Of a stretch of DNA of 64,000 nt, positions 1-9,946 are shown in pieces. The translations under genes were made by a program, and so were the position numbers. Where the stretch lies: positions 248,001 to 312,000 of the forward strand of contig NZ_SDDZ01000003.1 in the NCBI RefSeq assembly GCF_004115975.1, read 5' to 3'. The first letter of the stretch is position 1. Each line of letters starts with the position of its first letter. The notes below the pieces were generated by a model. That model was not told the DNA's origin, searched no databases, and saw nothing but the letters and a program-made list of their open reading frames with translations. The DNA comes from Gelidibacter gilvus. GTDB taxonomy: Bacteria > Bacteroidota > Bacteroidia > Flavobacteriales > Flavobacteriaceae.

Positions 1-463
1 TGGTTTGTTGGCAGAATTGCTACTGATATTTGAGGATTTTAAATTTTGGCTTAAAAGACGAAGGCAACGCAAATATGAACTGAAATACAGATCACCAAAA
101 AAAAGATGGTTTTACCGGTTTCAGAAGATTGCAATGGTAGGAATAATAGTGGTACTCACTTTTTATTTGGTACGATTTTCTGCTTTTTTATTTGGAAATC
201 CTGAAAAACAAACTCTCAAAAGGCTAACAGAAGTGGCATCGCTCTTAAAGCATGAAAAATCCACATCAGGCTATTATCCTCAGGACTTAGAAGTTATTGT
301 TAGAAAGAATCCCTTGCTTAAAAATGTCCATAAGGATTATTGGGGTCGGGAAATTTTTTATGAACGCCATTCCTCAGGAGAAAGTTATATTTTGATTTCA
401 TTGGGAGCGGATGGCCAATTAAACACTTTGGATGATATTGTGCATGAATTTCAAGTTGATTGA
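1..463 (+). CDS. GspG-like (type II secretion pseudopilin C-terminal) protein, 5' end probably outside window
   Basis: The frame is open to the left edge, and the first possible start inside the window is a TTG at position 5, so the gene may begin upstream. A basic N-terminal stretch (KRRRQRKYELKYRSPKKR) precedes one membrane segment at about residues 42-62. The C-terminal half carries YYPQDLEVI, DYWGREIFY and ISLGADGQLNTLDDI, the pattern of the GspG/T2SSG C-terminal domain (calcium-loop region). The usual N-terminal prepilin methylation motif is not visible, so this is a GspG-like domain on a membrane anchor rather than a proven pseudopilin. No partner secretion genes lie in the window. Confidence 0.6.
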   Translation, partial: GLLAELLLIFEDFKFWLKRRRQRKYELKYRSPKKRWFYRFQKIAMVGIIVVLTFYLVRFSAFLFGNPEKQTLKRLTEVASLLKHEKSTSGYYPQDLEVIVRKNPLLKNVHKDYWGREIFYERHSSGESYILISLGADGQLNTLDDIVHEFQVD

Positions 464-580
464 AAAGATAACTTAAATTCTGGCACTGCATTTATGAGTG
501 GTTTTATGGCCAAAGACAGTTAAAGATTGATCGGATTACTAATTTAAAACGCTAATATGAAGAGAATAGAAGAGATGGTT

Positions 581-1351
581 TTAGTGCATGTTGATATACA
601 AATATTTAGCTTTTACGAACATAAAAAGTCCGAAAGATAAAAACCCAAGAGCGACAAGACCAAGAACCACGTCACCGAATTCATTGTTCAAGAATTGAAA
701 AGCATCCGTTAAGGTGCTCATTTCTTTATTTCGAAATGTCACTCCTGTTCTTATGGTTAAAAATGACATGACGCCAAATACAAGAGCTCGAGCTGAATGT
801 CCAATAACACCAAATTTCAATAAGGTAGCTTTAGCTTTTGGTGGCATTTCTGAAGATTGTACATTCTTCTTAAATTTATTCGAGACCACAAAATAAATCT
901 CAAAGAGGGCTTTCCCTGCCAGAACCAATCCAAATATAATAGCAAATACACTTCCGTATTGTGAATTTAAAGCACTAATTATGAGTTTTTGTTGATCATC
1001 ATAGCCGCCACCAAAGAGCAATTTCACGGCTACAAATCCTAATCCCCCATAAAACAGACCTCCGGTAAAGTAGCCAGCTCGCGTAAAAAGTGCTTTAAAA
1101 TCTGAGCCTAAGTTTCGGGTATCATAAAACGTTTGATACATCCTCCAAAAAGTATAACTAAACAACCCTATGGCCATTGTAGCTAGAAGAATTTTGCCAA
1201 ACGGCTGGTCGGCCAGATAAGCAATGGCTCCTTTTGTACCGGTTTTTTGCCCACCCCAATTGAGGGTGGGCATGGCTGTTAAGGTACCAATGAGGATGTA
1301 GACAAAACCTATGGCACTGAGTCCAAACCGTGCAAGATTCTCTTTGAACAT
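581..1351 (-). CDS. DUF1206 family integral membrane protein
   Basis: A 256-residue, strongly hydrophobic protein with about six membrane segments arranged as three repeats of a two-helix unit (FARFGLSAIGFVYILIG-like, FTRAGYFTGGLFYGGLGF, FGVIGHSARALVFGVMSF), which is the architecture of the DUF1206 family. Each unit carries the aromatic/Gly-rich G-x-x-x-x-x-G pattern. Function is unknown. The start lies 3 bases from the stop of the upstream hydrolase gene at 1355, so the two are probably co-transcribed. Confidence 0.85.
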   Translation of the reverse strand: MFKENLARFGLSAIGFVYILIGTLTAMPTLNWGGQKTGTKGAIAYLADQPFGKILLATMAIGLFSYTFWRMYQTFYDTRNLGSDFKALFTRAGYFTGGLFYGGLGFVAVKLLFGGGYDDQQKLIISALNSQYGSVFAIIFGLVLAGKALFEIYFVVSNKFKKNVQSSEMPPKAKATLLKFGVIGHSARALVFGVMSFLTIRTGVTFRNKEMSTLTDAFQFLNNEFGDVVLGLVALGFLSFGLFMFVKAKYLYINMH

Positions 1352-1354
1352 GTT

Positions 1355-2413
1355 TTATTTCTCTGGAAAACTACCGTCATTCACATCTTTTATAAATCCT
1401 ATCAATCCATTAAAAAAGTTGTCAGCATCATCATATTGCGTCAAATGCGCACCATTCGTGGTCAAACTTCTTCCGTTTTGTACCTGAGTACTCATCCATT
1501 CCATATATTTTGGATCCATAGTATCATGCTTACCACCAATCATCAAAGTAGGGACTTTTAGTTCGTTTAATCGATCAGAAATATCCCAACCTTTTAGAGT
1601 AGCATCACCGGTAACGCCAAATTCACTGTAGCCTTGCATATAAATATAAATATTAGGGTTCATATGGGAAAAGGAGCGATTTATGAATTCTGGCCATTCA
1701 TCTAAAGGTAAATGCAATACGTGTTTGATGTAATAATGTTGGGTCACAAGTTCTGAATATCGCGGATTGCTAAAATCTTCCTTGGCTTCCATATCTTTAA
1801 TTTCTTTATGGATTTCGGGTGGTAATTGCGGTCCTAATACCTCTGCGGCGTATTTTTCATATTCGGGAATACTGGCCATCATATTCGCAACAATAAGTCC
1901 TTTTAAATGATCCTGATGTTTGAGTGCATATTCCATTCCCAGAAGACCGCCCCACGACTGTCCAAATAAGTAAAAATTATCTTTATCAAGATTTAGGGCT
2001 TTTCTAACTTGTTCCACTTGCTCTACAGCATGTTCAATGGTCCATAATGTGGAATCGTTTGGTTTGTCGCTGTAATAACTATCCAATTGGTCGTAATAAA
2101 TGTATTCAATTTCTTCTTTGGGAAGATAACCATCAAAATTCTCAAATAATTCGTGTGTACCTCCTGGACCTCCATGAAGAAGCAATACTTTCATTTTAGG
2201 ATTATTACCCATTCGTTTCGTCCAGACATTAAACGTGCCTTTTGGAGTTGTGATAGGAATCATTTTGATACCGCCTGTTTTTTGATCATCGCTCTTGGAA
2301 TAATCGAAATAACTGGATTTGCTATCCGTTTCAGTTTTTACGTTTTGTTGGTTTTCGCCGCAGCTTAAGAGTAAGGCTGCGGAAATGAATAAAAGGTAAA
2401 GAGTGGTTTTCAT
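1355..2413 (-). CDS. Proline iminopeptidase-family alpha/beta hydrolase, lipoprotein (peptidase family S33)
   Basis: A lipoprotein signal (ISAALLLSC, Cys18) starts the protein, so it is likely anchored on a periplasmic or outer-membrane face. The oxyanion motif HGGPGG is at residues 80-85 and the nucleophile elbow GQSWGG at 151-156 (Ser153), both as in proline iminopeptidases. The Asp (GGKHDTMDP) and His (NGAHLTQYDD) of the triad are visible near the C-terminus, so it looks catalytically intact. Expected role: release of N-terminal residues, classically proline, from short peptides. It is divergent from the SusC/SusD pair at 2934-7229, which suggests a peptide uptake and breakdown locus. The exact substrate is inferred. 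Confidence 0.85.
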   Translation of the reverse strand: MKTTLYLLFISAALLLSCGENQQNVKTETDSKSSYFDYSKSDDQKTGGIKMIPITTPKGTFNVWTKRMGNNPKMKVLLLHGGPGGTHELFENFDGYLPKEEIEYIYYDQLDSYYSDKPNDSTLWTIEHAVEQVEQVRKALNLDKDNFYLFGQSWGGLLGMEYALKHQDHLKGLIVANMMASIPEYEKYAAEVLGPQLPPEIHKEIKDMEAKEDFSNPRYSELVTQHYYIKHVLHLPLDEWPEFINRSFSHMNPNIYIYMQGYSEFGVTGDATLKGWDISDRLNELKVPTLMIGGKHDTMDPKYMEWMSTQVQNGRSLTTNGAHLTQYDDADNFFNGLIGFIKDVNDGSFPEK

Positions 2414-2595
2414 AATTAATTGGTTTTAATTTCTTTGAAAGTTTATCTGTTTTGTACACTTATTTGAAGGACTTAAACGGAGGGTGTAATTATAATCTTA
2501 GTTAGACGCATGATGCACAATTGTTTAAAATAGAGAAATTTGAGTATTTAGAAATTTCAAGTTTTCAAACCCAGTATATAAAAGATCTTCGCCTG

Positions 2596-2781
2596 ATGAT
2601 CAAAGTTAAAACTATTGATTTTTTTTGTTCTGTCGATGATTTCCGTATTGTTTTTGACTACGAGCTTCAAAAAGGACAGCGTTCCTCTGATAAAAAGAAG
2701 GAAAACCAGAAATTCATGTTGTCAACCTGTGAGAGACTGAACAGGTCCGTTATGTTCCATTTAATTGTGGTTAGTTCATGA
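2596..2781 (+). pseudogene. Remnant of IS982-family transposase N-terminus
   Basis: From the ATG at 2596 the translation has FFCSVDDFRIVFDYE, then a basic region and KFMLSTCE followed by MFHL. This resembles the N-terminus of IS982-type transposases (VDDFC...W...R.LSLSE...I.FH). Only about 60 residues remain; the frame then ends and nothing recognisable as the catalytic DDE part follows before SusC at 2934. The run upstream of the ATG to 2521 is open but shows no gene character. Terminal inverted repeats were not found. The assignment rests on motif memory and is moderate. Confidence 0.5.
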
Positions 2782-2933
2782 TATATTCGAATTTAAAAGA
2801 CAGCTTTTAAAAGGTATGAATTATTAGTAATCAATCGGTCTAATTTTATTTTTCGGGAAAATTATTTCGTTAAAGTTAACTTAAAATTTGAAAACTTGAT
2901 TATCTTGAACGCTCAAAACTTAACACTAATTAT

Positions 2934-5900
2934 ATGAAAATGAAACAAACTTTTTGGAAAAGCGTTCTTTTCTTGATTTTTTTAACAGTTCCATTGCTGA
3001 TAGCGGCTCAGGGAACTGTAACAGGTAAAGTTACGGAAGGGTCGTCTGGACTACCCCTTCCTGGTGTCAATGTTATTGTTAAAGGGACCGCCACTGGTGC
3101 CATAACCGATATTGATGGTGATTTTGAACTCTTGGTGCCTTCATTTCCTTCAACTTTGGTATTTTCCTCTTTAGGATATGCCACGTCAGAAGTCAAATTG
3201 ACCGAACCTACAGTTTTAAGTGTCACTATGGAAGAGTCTGCAACCGGACTTGACGAAGTGGTCGTAACAGGATTAGCCAGTTCCGTAAAACGTCAGAATC
3301 TTGCAAATGCCGTATCTACTGTATCCGCGCAGGAATTAGTAGGAACTACCAGTCAATCTACGGTGGATGGCGCCTTGTACGGGAAAATTCCGGGCGTCAA
3401 CATTACGGCGACTTCAGGAGCACCGGGCGGAGGCTTTGCCTTAAGGTTACGTGGAATTTCTTCTATTAACGGAAACAACCAGCCGCTCATCATCGTGGAT
3501 GGTGTCTATTATAATAATGTGGAAATCCCTTCTGGGCTTCGTTTTGCATCTGGTGCAAACCGTGGAAATGAGGAGAACTCAAGTAACCGTTTGGCAGATT
3601 TAGACCCTAATGACATCCAAAATATAGAAGTATTAAAAGGATCTTCTGCTGCCGCGATATATGGGCAGCGTGGTAATGCCGGAGTGGTTTTAATTACTAC
3701 CAAACGCGGTAAATCAGGCAAGACCAAGATTAGTTTTAGTCAAGATTTGGGCACGAATAAAATTGCAAAACGTTTAGGGGTGAGACCTTGGACGGCTGAA
3801 TCGGTCGAGAGTGCTTTTGGTCCTGTAGATGGTCCTGGAGAGAGAGCTTTATTTGAGGCTACAATGGCGGCAAATGGAGAGCTTTACGATTTTGAGGATA
3901 TTATTTATGGTAATACAGGTTTTATAACCGAAACCCGTTTAAGTGCTACAGGTGGTAACGATAAAACTAAATTTTACGTTGGAGGTTCTTATAGAGACGA
4001 AGAAGGTATTATAAAAAATACCGGCTTTGATCGTTTCTCATTGCGAACCAATATTGACCATCGCATCTCTAATGTTTTTGATTTTACGTCATCTACGAGC
4101 TATACCAGAAGTAATTCCAGTAGAAGTTTCACCGGAAACGAAAATGAGGGTGGCCTAAGTTATGGGTACACCTTGGCATACACGAGACCATGGATCAACC
4201 TATTCCCGGATGAAAATGGTAATTATCCTGATAATCCCAATGCTGCAGGGAACTCTATATTTGTGAGAGACCATGCCTTAAATGATGATACGAACGATCG
4301 TCTTGTACAGGGGATGACTCTAAATACTAATTTGTTGAGAACCGACACCGATAGAGTTAAAATTGTGACCAGTGGTGGTTTGGATTATTTAGCGAACCAG
4401 ACTTATGTATATGTACCGGAAACTCATCAAGCACAAGTTCGACCAGGACCTGGAGGTTTTATAGCTGTAGGGAAAAACAACTTTACGCAATTGAATACAC
4501 AAATTATCGGTGTTTGGAATAAAGAAGCAATGAACGGTGCTTTAGACCTTACCACTCAATTGGGGGTGGCTTACCTCTATCAAAAATCAAATCTTGTAAA
4601 TAGCCGTGGTTCTCTTTTAGCTGCTGGCCAAACAAGTGTTGACCAATCAGTAAACCAAGTTATTGATCAATTTCGCTCAGAAGAAAAGGATTTTGGATAT
4701 TTTGGACAAATAGAAGGAAACTATAAAGATCAGATTATCGCTACTTTAGGATATCGTATGGATAAATCCTCCAGAAATGGCGACCCTAATGAATTCCACG
4801 GATTTCCAAAAGCATCTTTGGCGATAAATATGGCAAATTTCGACTTTTGGAGCATAGAGTCTATTTCTCAGTTAAAGTTAAGGGCCGCTTATGGAGAGAC
4901 AGGGAGTCCTGCCAGCTTTGGATCTACATTTACCAGTTTGGGTGCCAGTATTATAGGTATTGATATAGGACAATCTGTAGTAGGAAGCAAGGGAGACCCT
5001 TTCGTGAAACCTGAAACTGCCAGTGAATTGGAGTTTGGGTTTGATCTCGGAATTTTTGACAATAAGCTCTCCTTTGAAGCGACCTATTATGATAAGAAAG
5101 TAAAAGACTTAATATTGACAAGAGCATTACCTTCCTCTTCTGGTTTTACCCAAGAAACGACTAACCTTGGAGACCTTAAAAATACTGGGGTGGAATTGGC
5201 TTTAAGGGCTTTTGTGTTTGATAATGAAAATTTCAAATGGAACACGTCCATACAATGGTATAAGAACCGTTCTGAGATAACGCGATTGGCAGTGCCAGCA
5301 TTTGCGCAACCTGGCGCTGGATTTGGTCTTGGTCTTGGAACATTTTATATTCAGGAGGGTCAATCTGCTACCCAGTTGGTCGGTAATTTAAACCTAGATG
5401 GTACAGGAACAAAACCAACCAAAGTTGGCGATGTAGAGCCTGATTTTCAAATGGGCTTCAGCAATAATTTTACGATCTACAAACAATTTGATGTGTCTTT
5501 TCTTTTTAACTGGAAAAAGGGAGGGAACAACCTTAACCTTACGACCTTTCTTTCTGATTTAGGTTTGGTCACTCCTGACCTAGAAACCGAAGAAGGCAAG
5601 GCGCGACTTCTCATGCCTGCAAATGCCGTGCGATTTGTGGAGCCTGCAGGTTATTTCAGATTAAGAGAGGCTTCTATCCACTATGCTTTAACTAGAAATA
5701 CAGTCAATAGTGTGTTTGGCAACGCCGTGGAAGGTGTAAGGTTTGGGGTATCAGGAAAAAACCTTTTCACCATTAGCGATTACAGTGGCTACGATCCGGA
5801 GGTTTCCGTAAACGGTGGTACTGGACTTTCAACCGGGATAGAAGTAGGTTCATACCCTAGTTCTCGACAATTTTTCTTTAGCCTAAACGTTAATTTTTAA
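2934..5900 (+). CDS. SusC/RagA-family TonB-linked outer membrane receptor
   Basis: 988 residues. Signal peptide of about 25 residues ending LIAAQG, a carboxypeptidase-like regulatory domain (VTGKVTEGSSGLPLPGVNVIVKGT, about residues 27-105), a linker DEVVVTG, a plug domain with the SusC signature (RGISSINGNNQPLIIVDGVYY, VLKGSSAAAIYGQRGNAGVVLITTKRG), then a beta barrel ending in aromatic FFFSLNVNF. It would import a nutrient across the outer membrane with the SusD-like lipoprotein 12 bases downstream. No sigma/anti-sigma or hybrid sensor gene is adjacent. Flanking hydrolases are peptidase-like, so peptides are the best substrate guess. No exact TAnnTTTG promoter was found in front. Confidence 0.95.
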   Translation: MKMKQTFWKSVLFLIFLTVPLLIAAQGTVTGKVTEGSSGLPLPGVNVIVKGTATGAITDIDGDFELLVPSFPSTLVFSSLGYATSEVKLTEPTVLSVTMEESATGLDEVVVTGLASSVKRQNLANAVSTVSAQELVGTTSQSTVDGALYGKIPGVNITATSGAPGGGFALRLRGISSINGNNQPLIIVDGVYYNNVEIPSGLRFASGANRGNEENSSNRLADLDPNDIQNIEVLKGSSAAAIYGQRGNAGVVLITTKRGKSGKTKISFSQDLGTNKIAKRLGVRPWTAESVESAFGPVDGPGERALFEATMAANGELYDFEDIIYGNTGFITETRLSATGGNDKTKFYVGGSYRDEEGIIKNTGFDRFSLRTNIDHRISNVFDFTSSTSYTRSNSSRSFTGNENEGGLSYGYTLAYTRPWINLFPDENGNYPDNPNAAGNSIFVRDHALNDDTNDRLVQGMTLNTNLLRTDTDRVKIVTSGGLDYLANQTYVYVPETHQAQVRPGPGGFIAVGKNNFTQLNTQIIGVWNKEAMNGALDLTTQLGVAYLYQKSNLVNSRGSLLAAGQTSVDQSVNQVIDQFRSEEKDFGYFGQIEGNYKDQIIATLGYRMDKSSRNGDPNEFHGFPKASLAINMANFDFWSIESISQLKLRAAYGETGSPASFGSTFTSLGASIIGIDIGQSVVGSKGDPFVKPETASELEFGFDLGIFDNKLSFEATYYDKKVKDLILTRALPSSSGFTQETTNLGDLKNTGVELALRAFVFDNENFKWNTSIQWYKNRSEITRLAVPAFAQPGAGFGLGLGTFYIQEGQSATQLVGNLNLDGTGTKPTKVGDVEPDFQMGFSNNFTIYKQFDVSFLFNWKKGGNNLNLTTFLSDLGLVTPDLETEEGKARLLMPANAVRFVEPAGYFRLREASIHYALTRNTVNSVFGNAVEGVRFGVSGKNLFTISDYSGYDPEVSVNGGTGLSTGIEVGSYPSSRQFFFSLNVNF

Positions 5901-5912
5901 AAAAATAGTAAT

Positions 5913-7229
5913 ATGAAAAATAATATAAAAACTTTAGCGATTATGACCTTCATAATCCCACTATTCTCGCTTATGGTTTCTTGTACTTTTGATGAAGTCG
6001 TAGATCCAAACGGGCCAAGTGTGGATGGGGTCTTAAAAAACGCTTCCAAAGGCCAATTGAACGAGCTTGTGGTAGGGATTGAATCTACATCCCGAAATGG
6101 CATAGGAAATGAGGCTACGGCCAATGGTGTCATGGCAAGGGAACTATATCTTTTTAATGCGGAACCTCGTAATACGGGAGACCTTTTGGGGAAAGCTGGC
6201 ATTCCATTAGATAACAACTCCTTTTACAGTGTAGGGTCTTGGAACGGAAATTACCGATGTATCAAGAACATAAACCTTTTAATCGAGGCTCTTGCCAACA
6301 CAGATGCCGTAAATGAAACTGAAAAAAACGGTTATCTTGGATTTGCTAAGACGATGATGGCAGAGGAGTTGATACAAATACTTAAATCTTACGGAAAGGC
6401 GCGTTTGGACGTTGCCGATCCTGAAAATTTGGGACCAATAGTGGAATTTAATGAGGGCATGGCGAAGGTCCGAGCTCTTTTAGATGAAGGCCAACAGCAC
6501 CTGTCCAATGCCGGAAACAGTTTTGCATTTACATTGAGTAACGGTTTTATTGGATTTCAGGAGCCCTCTACCTTTTCTGAGTTTAACAGAGCATGGGCTG
6601 GCGTGGCTGCGGTTTATGCCGGTGATGGAAACGCGGCATTGACCGCTTTATCCGATTCCTACATGGATATGTCAGGAAATTTAAAGATAGGACCAAAGCA
6701 TATTTTTGGCTTAGGTGGTGGTGATCAAGCCAACACGGTGTTTAAGGTCCCTAACCTTAATGGGGATCAGATTATCGTCCATGATTCTTGGATTGCAGAT
6801 GCAGAGGCTGGAGACTCAAGAGTGGCACAGAAGTCGGCGCCAAGATTAAACCCAGCTTCCCAAGATGGTCTAAACGGCACCCATGAAACACGTTTATACG
6901 AATCTGCTACTAGTCCTATAGATTTTCTTAGGAATGAGGAATTAATTTTGGTTTATGCCGAAGCAAGTATTTTGGCGACTAATTTACAGGATGCAGAAGA
7001 TGCCTTAAACGTCATTAGAAATTCGGCCAACTTGCCTAATTATTCGGGTGCGAAAACGGCAGATGCATTAACTGCAGAGATGCTAAAACAAAGAAGGTAT
7101 TCACTTTGGTCTGAAAACCATAGAATGTTCGATTTAAGACGTTATGGACTATCCAATACATTACCAATAGATAGAGCTGGAGATCAGATATTTAATACCA
7201 TGCCAATTCCATTGCCGGAAACCTATTAA
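5913..7229 (+). CDS. SusD/RagB-family nutrient-binding outer membrane lipoprotein
   Basis: 438 residues with a lipoprotein signal (FSLMVSC, Cys24) and the helical SusD core. The family's C-terminal signature is present: EELILVYAEASI (about residue 345), then the LNVIRNSANLP helix, MLKQRRYSLWSENHRMFDLRRYG and the end PIPLPE. It is somewhat shorter than many carbohydrate-type SusD proteins (about 480-550). It starts 12 bases after the susC-like gene and is followed by a clear hairpin terminator, so the two form a bicistronic operon. It caps the SusC barrel and binds substrate at the cell surface. Confidence 0.93.
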   Translation: MKNNIKTLAIMTFIIPLFSLMVSCTFDEVVDPNGPSVDGVLKNASKGQLNELVVGIESTSRNGIGNEATANGVMARELYLFNAEPRNTGDLLGKAGIPLDNNSFYSVGSWNGNYRCIKNINLLIEALANTDAVNETEKNGYLGFAKTMMAEELIQILKSYGKARLDVADPENLGPIVEFNEGMAKVRALLDEGQQHLSNAGNSFAFTLSNGFIGFQEPSTFSEFNRAWAGVAAVYAGDGNAALTALSDSYMDMSGNLKIGPKHIFGLGGGDQANTVFKVPNLNGDQIIVHDSWIADAEAGDSRVAQKSAPRLNPASQDGLNGTHETRLYESATSPIDFLRNEELILVYAEASILATNLQDAEDALNVIRNSANLPNYSGAKTADALTAEMLKQRRYSLWSENHRMFDLRRYGLSNTLPIDRAGDQIFNTMPIPLPETY

Positions 7230-7296
7230 TCTTTAGCATATTATAAGAATCAAGGAATTGGCGATGAACTAATTTGGATTCTAAAAATACCACACA

Positions 7297-7326
7297 AGCC
7301 CGATGATAACTCGTCGGGCTTTTTAT
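7297..7326 (+). terminator. Rho-independent terminator after SusD-like gene
   Basis: Stem AGCCCGA (7297-7303) pairs with TCGGGCT (7314-7320) around a 10-base loop and is followed by a T-rich run. It separates the SusC/SusD operon from the hydrolase at 7452. Confidence 0.85.
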
Positions 7327-7451
7327 TAGCCATTAGTCAAGTTTAATTTTGTTCTGGTTGGTTTTTTCAAAGTGCATTACTTATAAGATTTAAATTAATT
7401 TTCTCTAAATTAGTGTCTTGTAATAAAAGACCATTTAATAAAACTCCTCTT

Positions 7452-9329
7452 ATGAAACTTTCTCGCATTCCCTTTTTTATCTTCTTTTTTTTCGCAGTTC
7501 AGATATTCTATGGGCAGGAACAAAAGGATATTTTTGAAAAACTTGATGAAATTGCCATTGTCGAACAAAAAGTCATGATGCCCATGCGAGACGGAATTCG
7601 TCTAGCTACTGATATTTACCGGCCTAAAACCACAGAAAAGGTACCTATCATCTTTTCGCGAACTCCTTATAATTTTAATACCTGGGTTGATGGTGTGCAA
7701 CAGACCCGAACGGCCCAGCAAGCCTATGAAGCAGTCAAACGAGGTTATGCTTTTGTAGTGCAAAATGAGCGAGGACGTTATTTTTCTGAAGGCGAATGGG
7801 ATATTTTGGGATTGCCGCTCACCGATGGCTATGATGCATTTTCATGGATGTCAGATCAATCGTGGTCTAACGGTAAAATTGGTACGATTGGCTGTTCCTC
7901 TACTGCTGAGTGGCAAATGGCTGTCTCTGCTCTTGACCATCCGTCACATGCGGCCATGGTGCCACAAGGTTTTGGCGCAGGAATTGGAACCGTAGGTAAC
8001 ATTAAGGAGCAGGGCAATTGGTACAGAGGAGGGGCAGAGCAGCTATTGTTCTTCGCTTGGCTGTATGGGGTAGAGCATGATAAATTTAAACCAAGAATTC
8101 CTGAAGGTGCCACCCAGGAAGATTTAATCAGAATTTCAAGGTTCTATGATCTGTCCCCAAAAAATCCGCCAATAGATATGGCTAAAGCCCTTGCACATTT
8201 ACCTATAAAGGATATCGTTAAGAACATACACGGTAAACAGGAAATTTTTGATAAAATGGTCGTACGGAAACCTAATGATCCAGCATGGTACGAAGGTGGA
8301 CTTTATCATGATACCATGGAAATTGGTGCGCCTAGTTTTTGGTTTGCTTCCTGGTACGATGTTTCTATCACACCAAATTTGGCGTTGTTCAACCATGTTC
8401 GCAACAATACAAAAGACCCTGAAATTCGAGATAATCAATACATGGTGATTGCGCCTACCTTGCATTGCGCATTTACACGTGTCACCGAGAACACAATAGT
8501 CGGCCAGCGTAGTGTAGGCGATGCGCGTTTAAATTATGAAGAACAGATTTATGCTTGGTTTGATCTTTTGCTGAAAGGAGAGTCCAATGATTTCAAGGAA
8601 AAGACCCCTCGAGTACAATATTATACTATGGGCAGCAACGAGTGGAAATCGGCAGGGGAATGGCCACCAGCAGACACTAAAATGACGACTTATTACCTAA
8701 ATAGTAACGGAAAAGCCAACACCCTTAATGGAAATGGTACTTTAACTAAAAAGAAAGCTACCAAAGACAATCCAGATTCTTTTGTTTATGATCCGATGAA
8801 CCCTGTTAGTTCTTTGGGTGGCAATGTATGTTGCACCGGGAATGCCGTGGAAGGCGGTGCATTCGATCAACAAAAGATGGAAGAACGTCAAGATATACTT
8901 GTTTATACCACGGATGTGCTTACTGAAGGGGTAGAGGTATCTGGATTTATTGAGTCCACCCTCTATGTTTCTTCTGATGCAAAAGATACGGATTTCACCA
9001 TTAAGCTGATCGATGTCTATCCTGACGGTACGGCCTATAATCTAGATGAAACCATTCAGCGAGTGCGTTATAGAGAAGGTTACGATAAAGAAGTGTTCAT
9101 GGAAGAAGGGAAAGTTTATAAAGTAGATTTAACGCCAATGTCTACAAGTAACTATTTTAAAAAAGGACATCGTATCAGAATCGAGGTTTCTAGCAGTAAT
9201 TTTCCACGTTTTGCACGTAATCTGAACACAGGAGGAAACAATTACGACGAAACTGAAAGCGTTGTGGCGGAAAATATGGTGCATCATTCAAAGCAATATC
9301 CTTCACAAATACGTCTGCCTATACGATAG
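7452..9329 (+). CDS. CocE/NonD-family hydrolase (X-Pro dipeptidyl-peptidase S15-like), secreted
   Basis: Start chosen at the ATG 7452 (625 residues) because a signal peptide begins there ([17 protein letters not shown]...GQ); an upstream in-frame GTG at 7413 would bury it. The N-terminal alpha/beta-hydrolase part has [14 protein letters not shown], a GRYFSEGEW stretch and the nucleophile region [12 protein letters not shown]; the acid and base follow in the FASWYD and APTLHCAF regions. The C-terminal part ([15 protein letters not shown] to SQIRLPIR) is the S15/CocE jelly-roll. Such enzymes are serine esterases or X-Pro dipeptidyl peptidases. Position after a SusC/SusD pair and the divergent S33 lipoprotein supports a peptide role; ester or amide substrates remain possible. 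Confidence 0.85.
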   Translation: MKLSRIPFFIFFFFAVQIFYGQEQKDIFEKLDEIAIVEQKVMMPMRDGIRLATDIYRPKTTEKVPIIFSRTPYNFNTWVDGVQQTRTAQQAYEAVKRGYAFVVQNERGRYFSEGEWDILGLPLTDGYDAFSWMSDQSWSNGKIGTIGCSSTAEWQMAVSALDHPSHAAMVPQGFGAGIGTVGNIKEQGNWYRGGAEQLLFFAWLYGVEHDKFKPRIPEGATQEDLIRISRFYDLSPKNPPIDMAKALAHLPIKDIVKNIHGKQEIFDKMVVRKPNDPAWYEGGLYHDTMEIGAPSFWFASWYDVSITPNLALFNHVRNNTKDPEIRDNQYMVIAPTLHCAFTRVTENTIVGQRSVGDARLNYEEQIYAWFDLLLKGESNDFKEKTPRVQYYTMGSNEWKSAGEWPPADTKMTTYYLNSNGKANTLNGNGTLTKKKATKDNPDSFVYDPMNPVSSLGGNVCCTGNAVEGGAFDQQKMEERQDILVYTTDVLTEGVEVSGFIESTLYVSSDAKDTDFTIKLIDVYPDGTAYNLDETIQRVRYREGYDKEVFMEEGKVYKVDLTPMSTSNYFKKGHRIRIEVSSSNFPRFARNLNTGGNNYDETESVVAENMVHHSKQYPSQIRLPIR

Positions 9330-9564
9330 TGCGAATATTGAAACTGTTTTTAGAATTAGCGTAGGAGTACTCTAAGTAGTTTCAAGATATTAGTGGTAAA
9401 ATTTGGCAACATTGCTATGAATGCATTAAATCGGAGTTTTGCTTATTAAGATGAATAGAAACACTTGATAGTACACAATAACATATCATCTGAAGAAAAA
9501 TGAAGTGCTTTTCAAGCTATTATTTGCCTTCAGATGAATATTGCCCATTTCTATTACTGCATTT

Positions 9565-9880
9565 TTATTTTAAATCCTTTAGAATTTCGGCGATGGCTTT
9601 GTCCAATTGCGGTTGTTTGCCTATGAGTCGATCTTTAAAGTCCTCTTTCACGTAAATTTCCGGTGTTACTCCTTTATGCTCTAAGTTGTCTCCACCCAAA
9701 GTAAAGCAACCCCAAGATTCTTGATCTGATAATGGAATGTTCCATCGATTATTACCATTTTCTTAGTGTCTACCTCGCGTTCAACCCAAAATCCTGCTCA
9801 ACCGATGTATACCAATCTTCATCATTGGTAGCATTCCAATTTACCCATTGTTCATTTTTTGCATAATATGTTCAAGCAAC
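9565..9880 (-). pseudogene. Degraded coding region; C-terminal remnant of a peptidase family S41-like protein
   Basis: On the minus strand the frame ending at 9565 reads SWGCFTLGGDNLEHKGVTP, then EIYVKEDFKDRLIGKQPQLD and KAIAEILKDLK before its stop. This matches the C-terminal end of tricorn/S41-type peptidases (G-x-x-LEx-KGVxPD, then GxDPQLxKAI). An in-frame stop at 9763-9765 ends the frame upstream. A second frame continues to about 9880 (QWVNWNATNDEDWYTSVEQD, then WVEREVDTKKMVIIDGT) with at least one frameshift. No catalytic Ser/Lys region remains. The S41 assignment is a motif judgement on about 65 residues. Confidence 0.5.
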
Positions 9881-9946
9881 AATTAAAATTTTAAATGTGC
9901 GTGTATATTCTTCACTTCAGTTGAACGTTATTACTGGTAAAACCAA

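Noticed and set aside
2521-2595. Extension of the transposase stub upstream to 2521
   Set aside because: The first 25 codons show no similarity to transposases and begin with a weak TTG; the recognisable part starts at ATG 2596.
2782-2933. Promoter of the SusC gene
   Set aside because: Near matches (TAAAATTTG, TATCTTGA) are one base off in length or sequence and badly spaced; no call is made.
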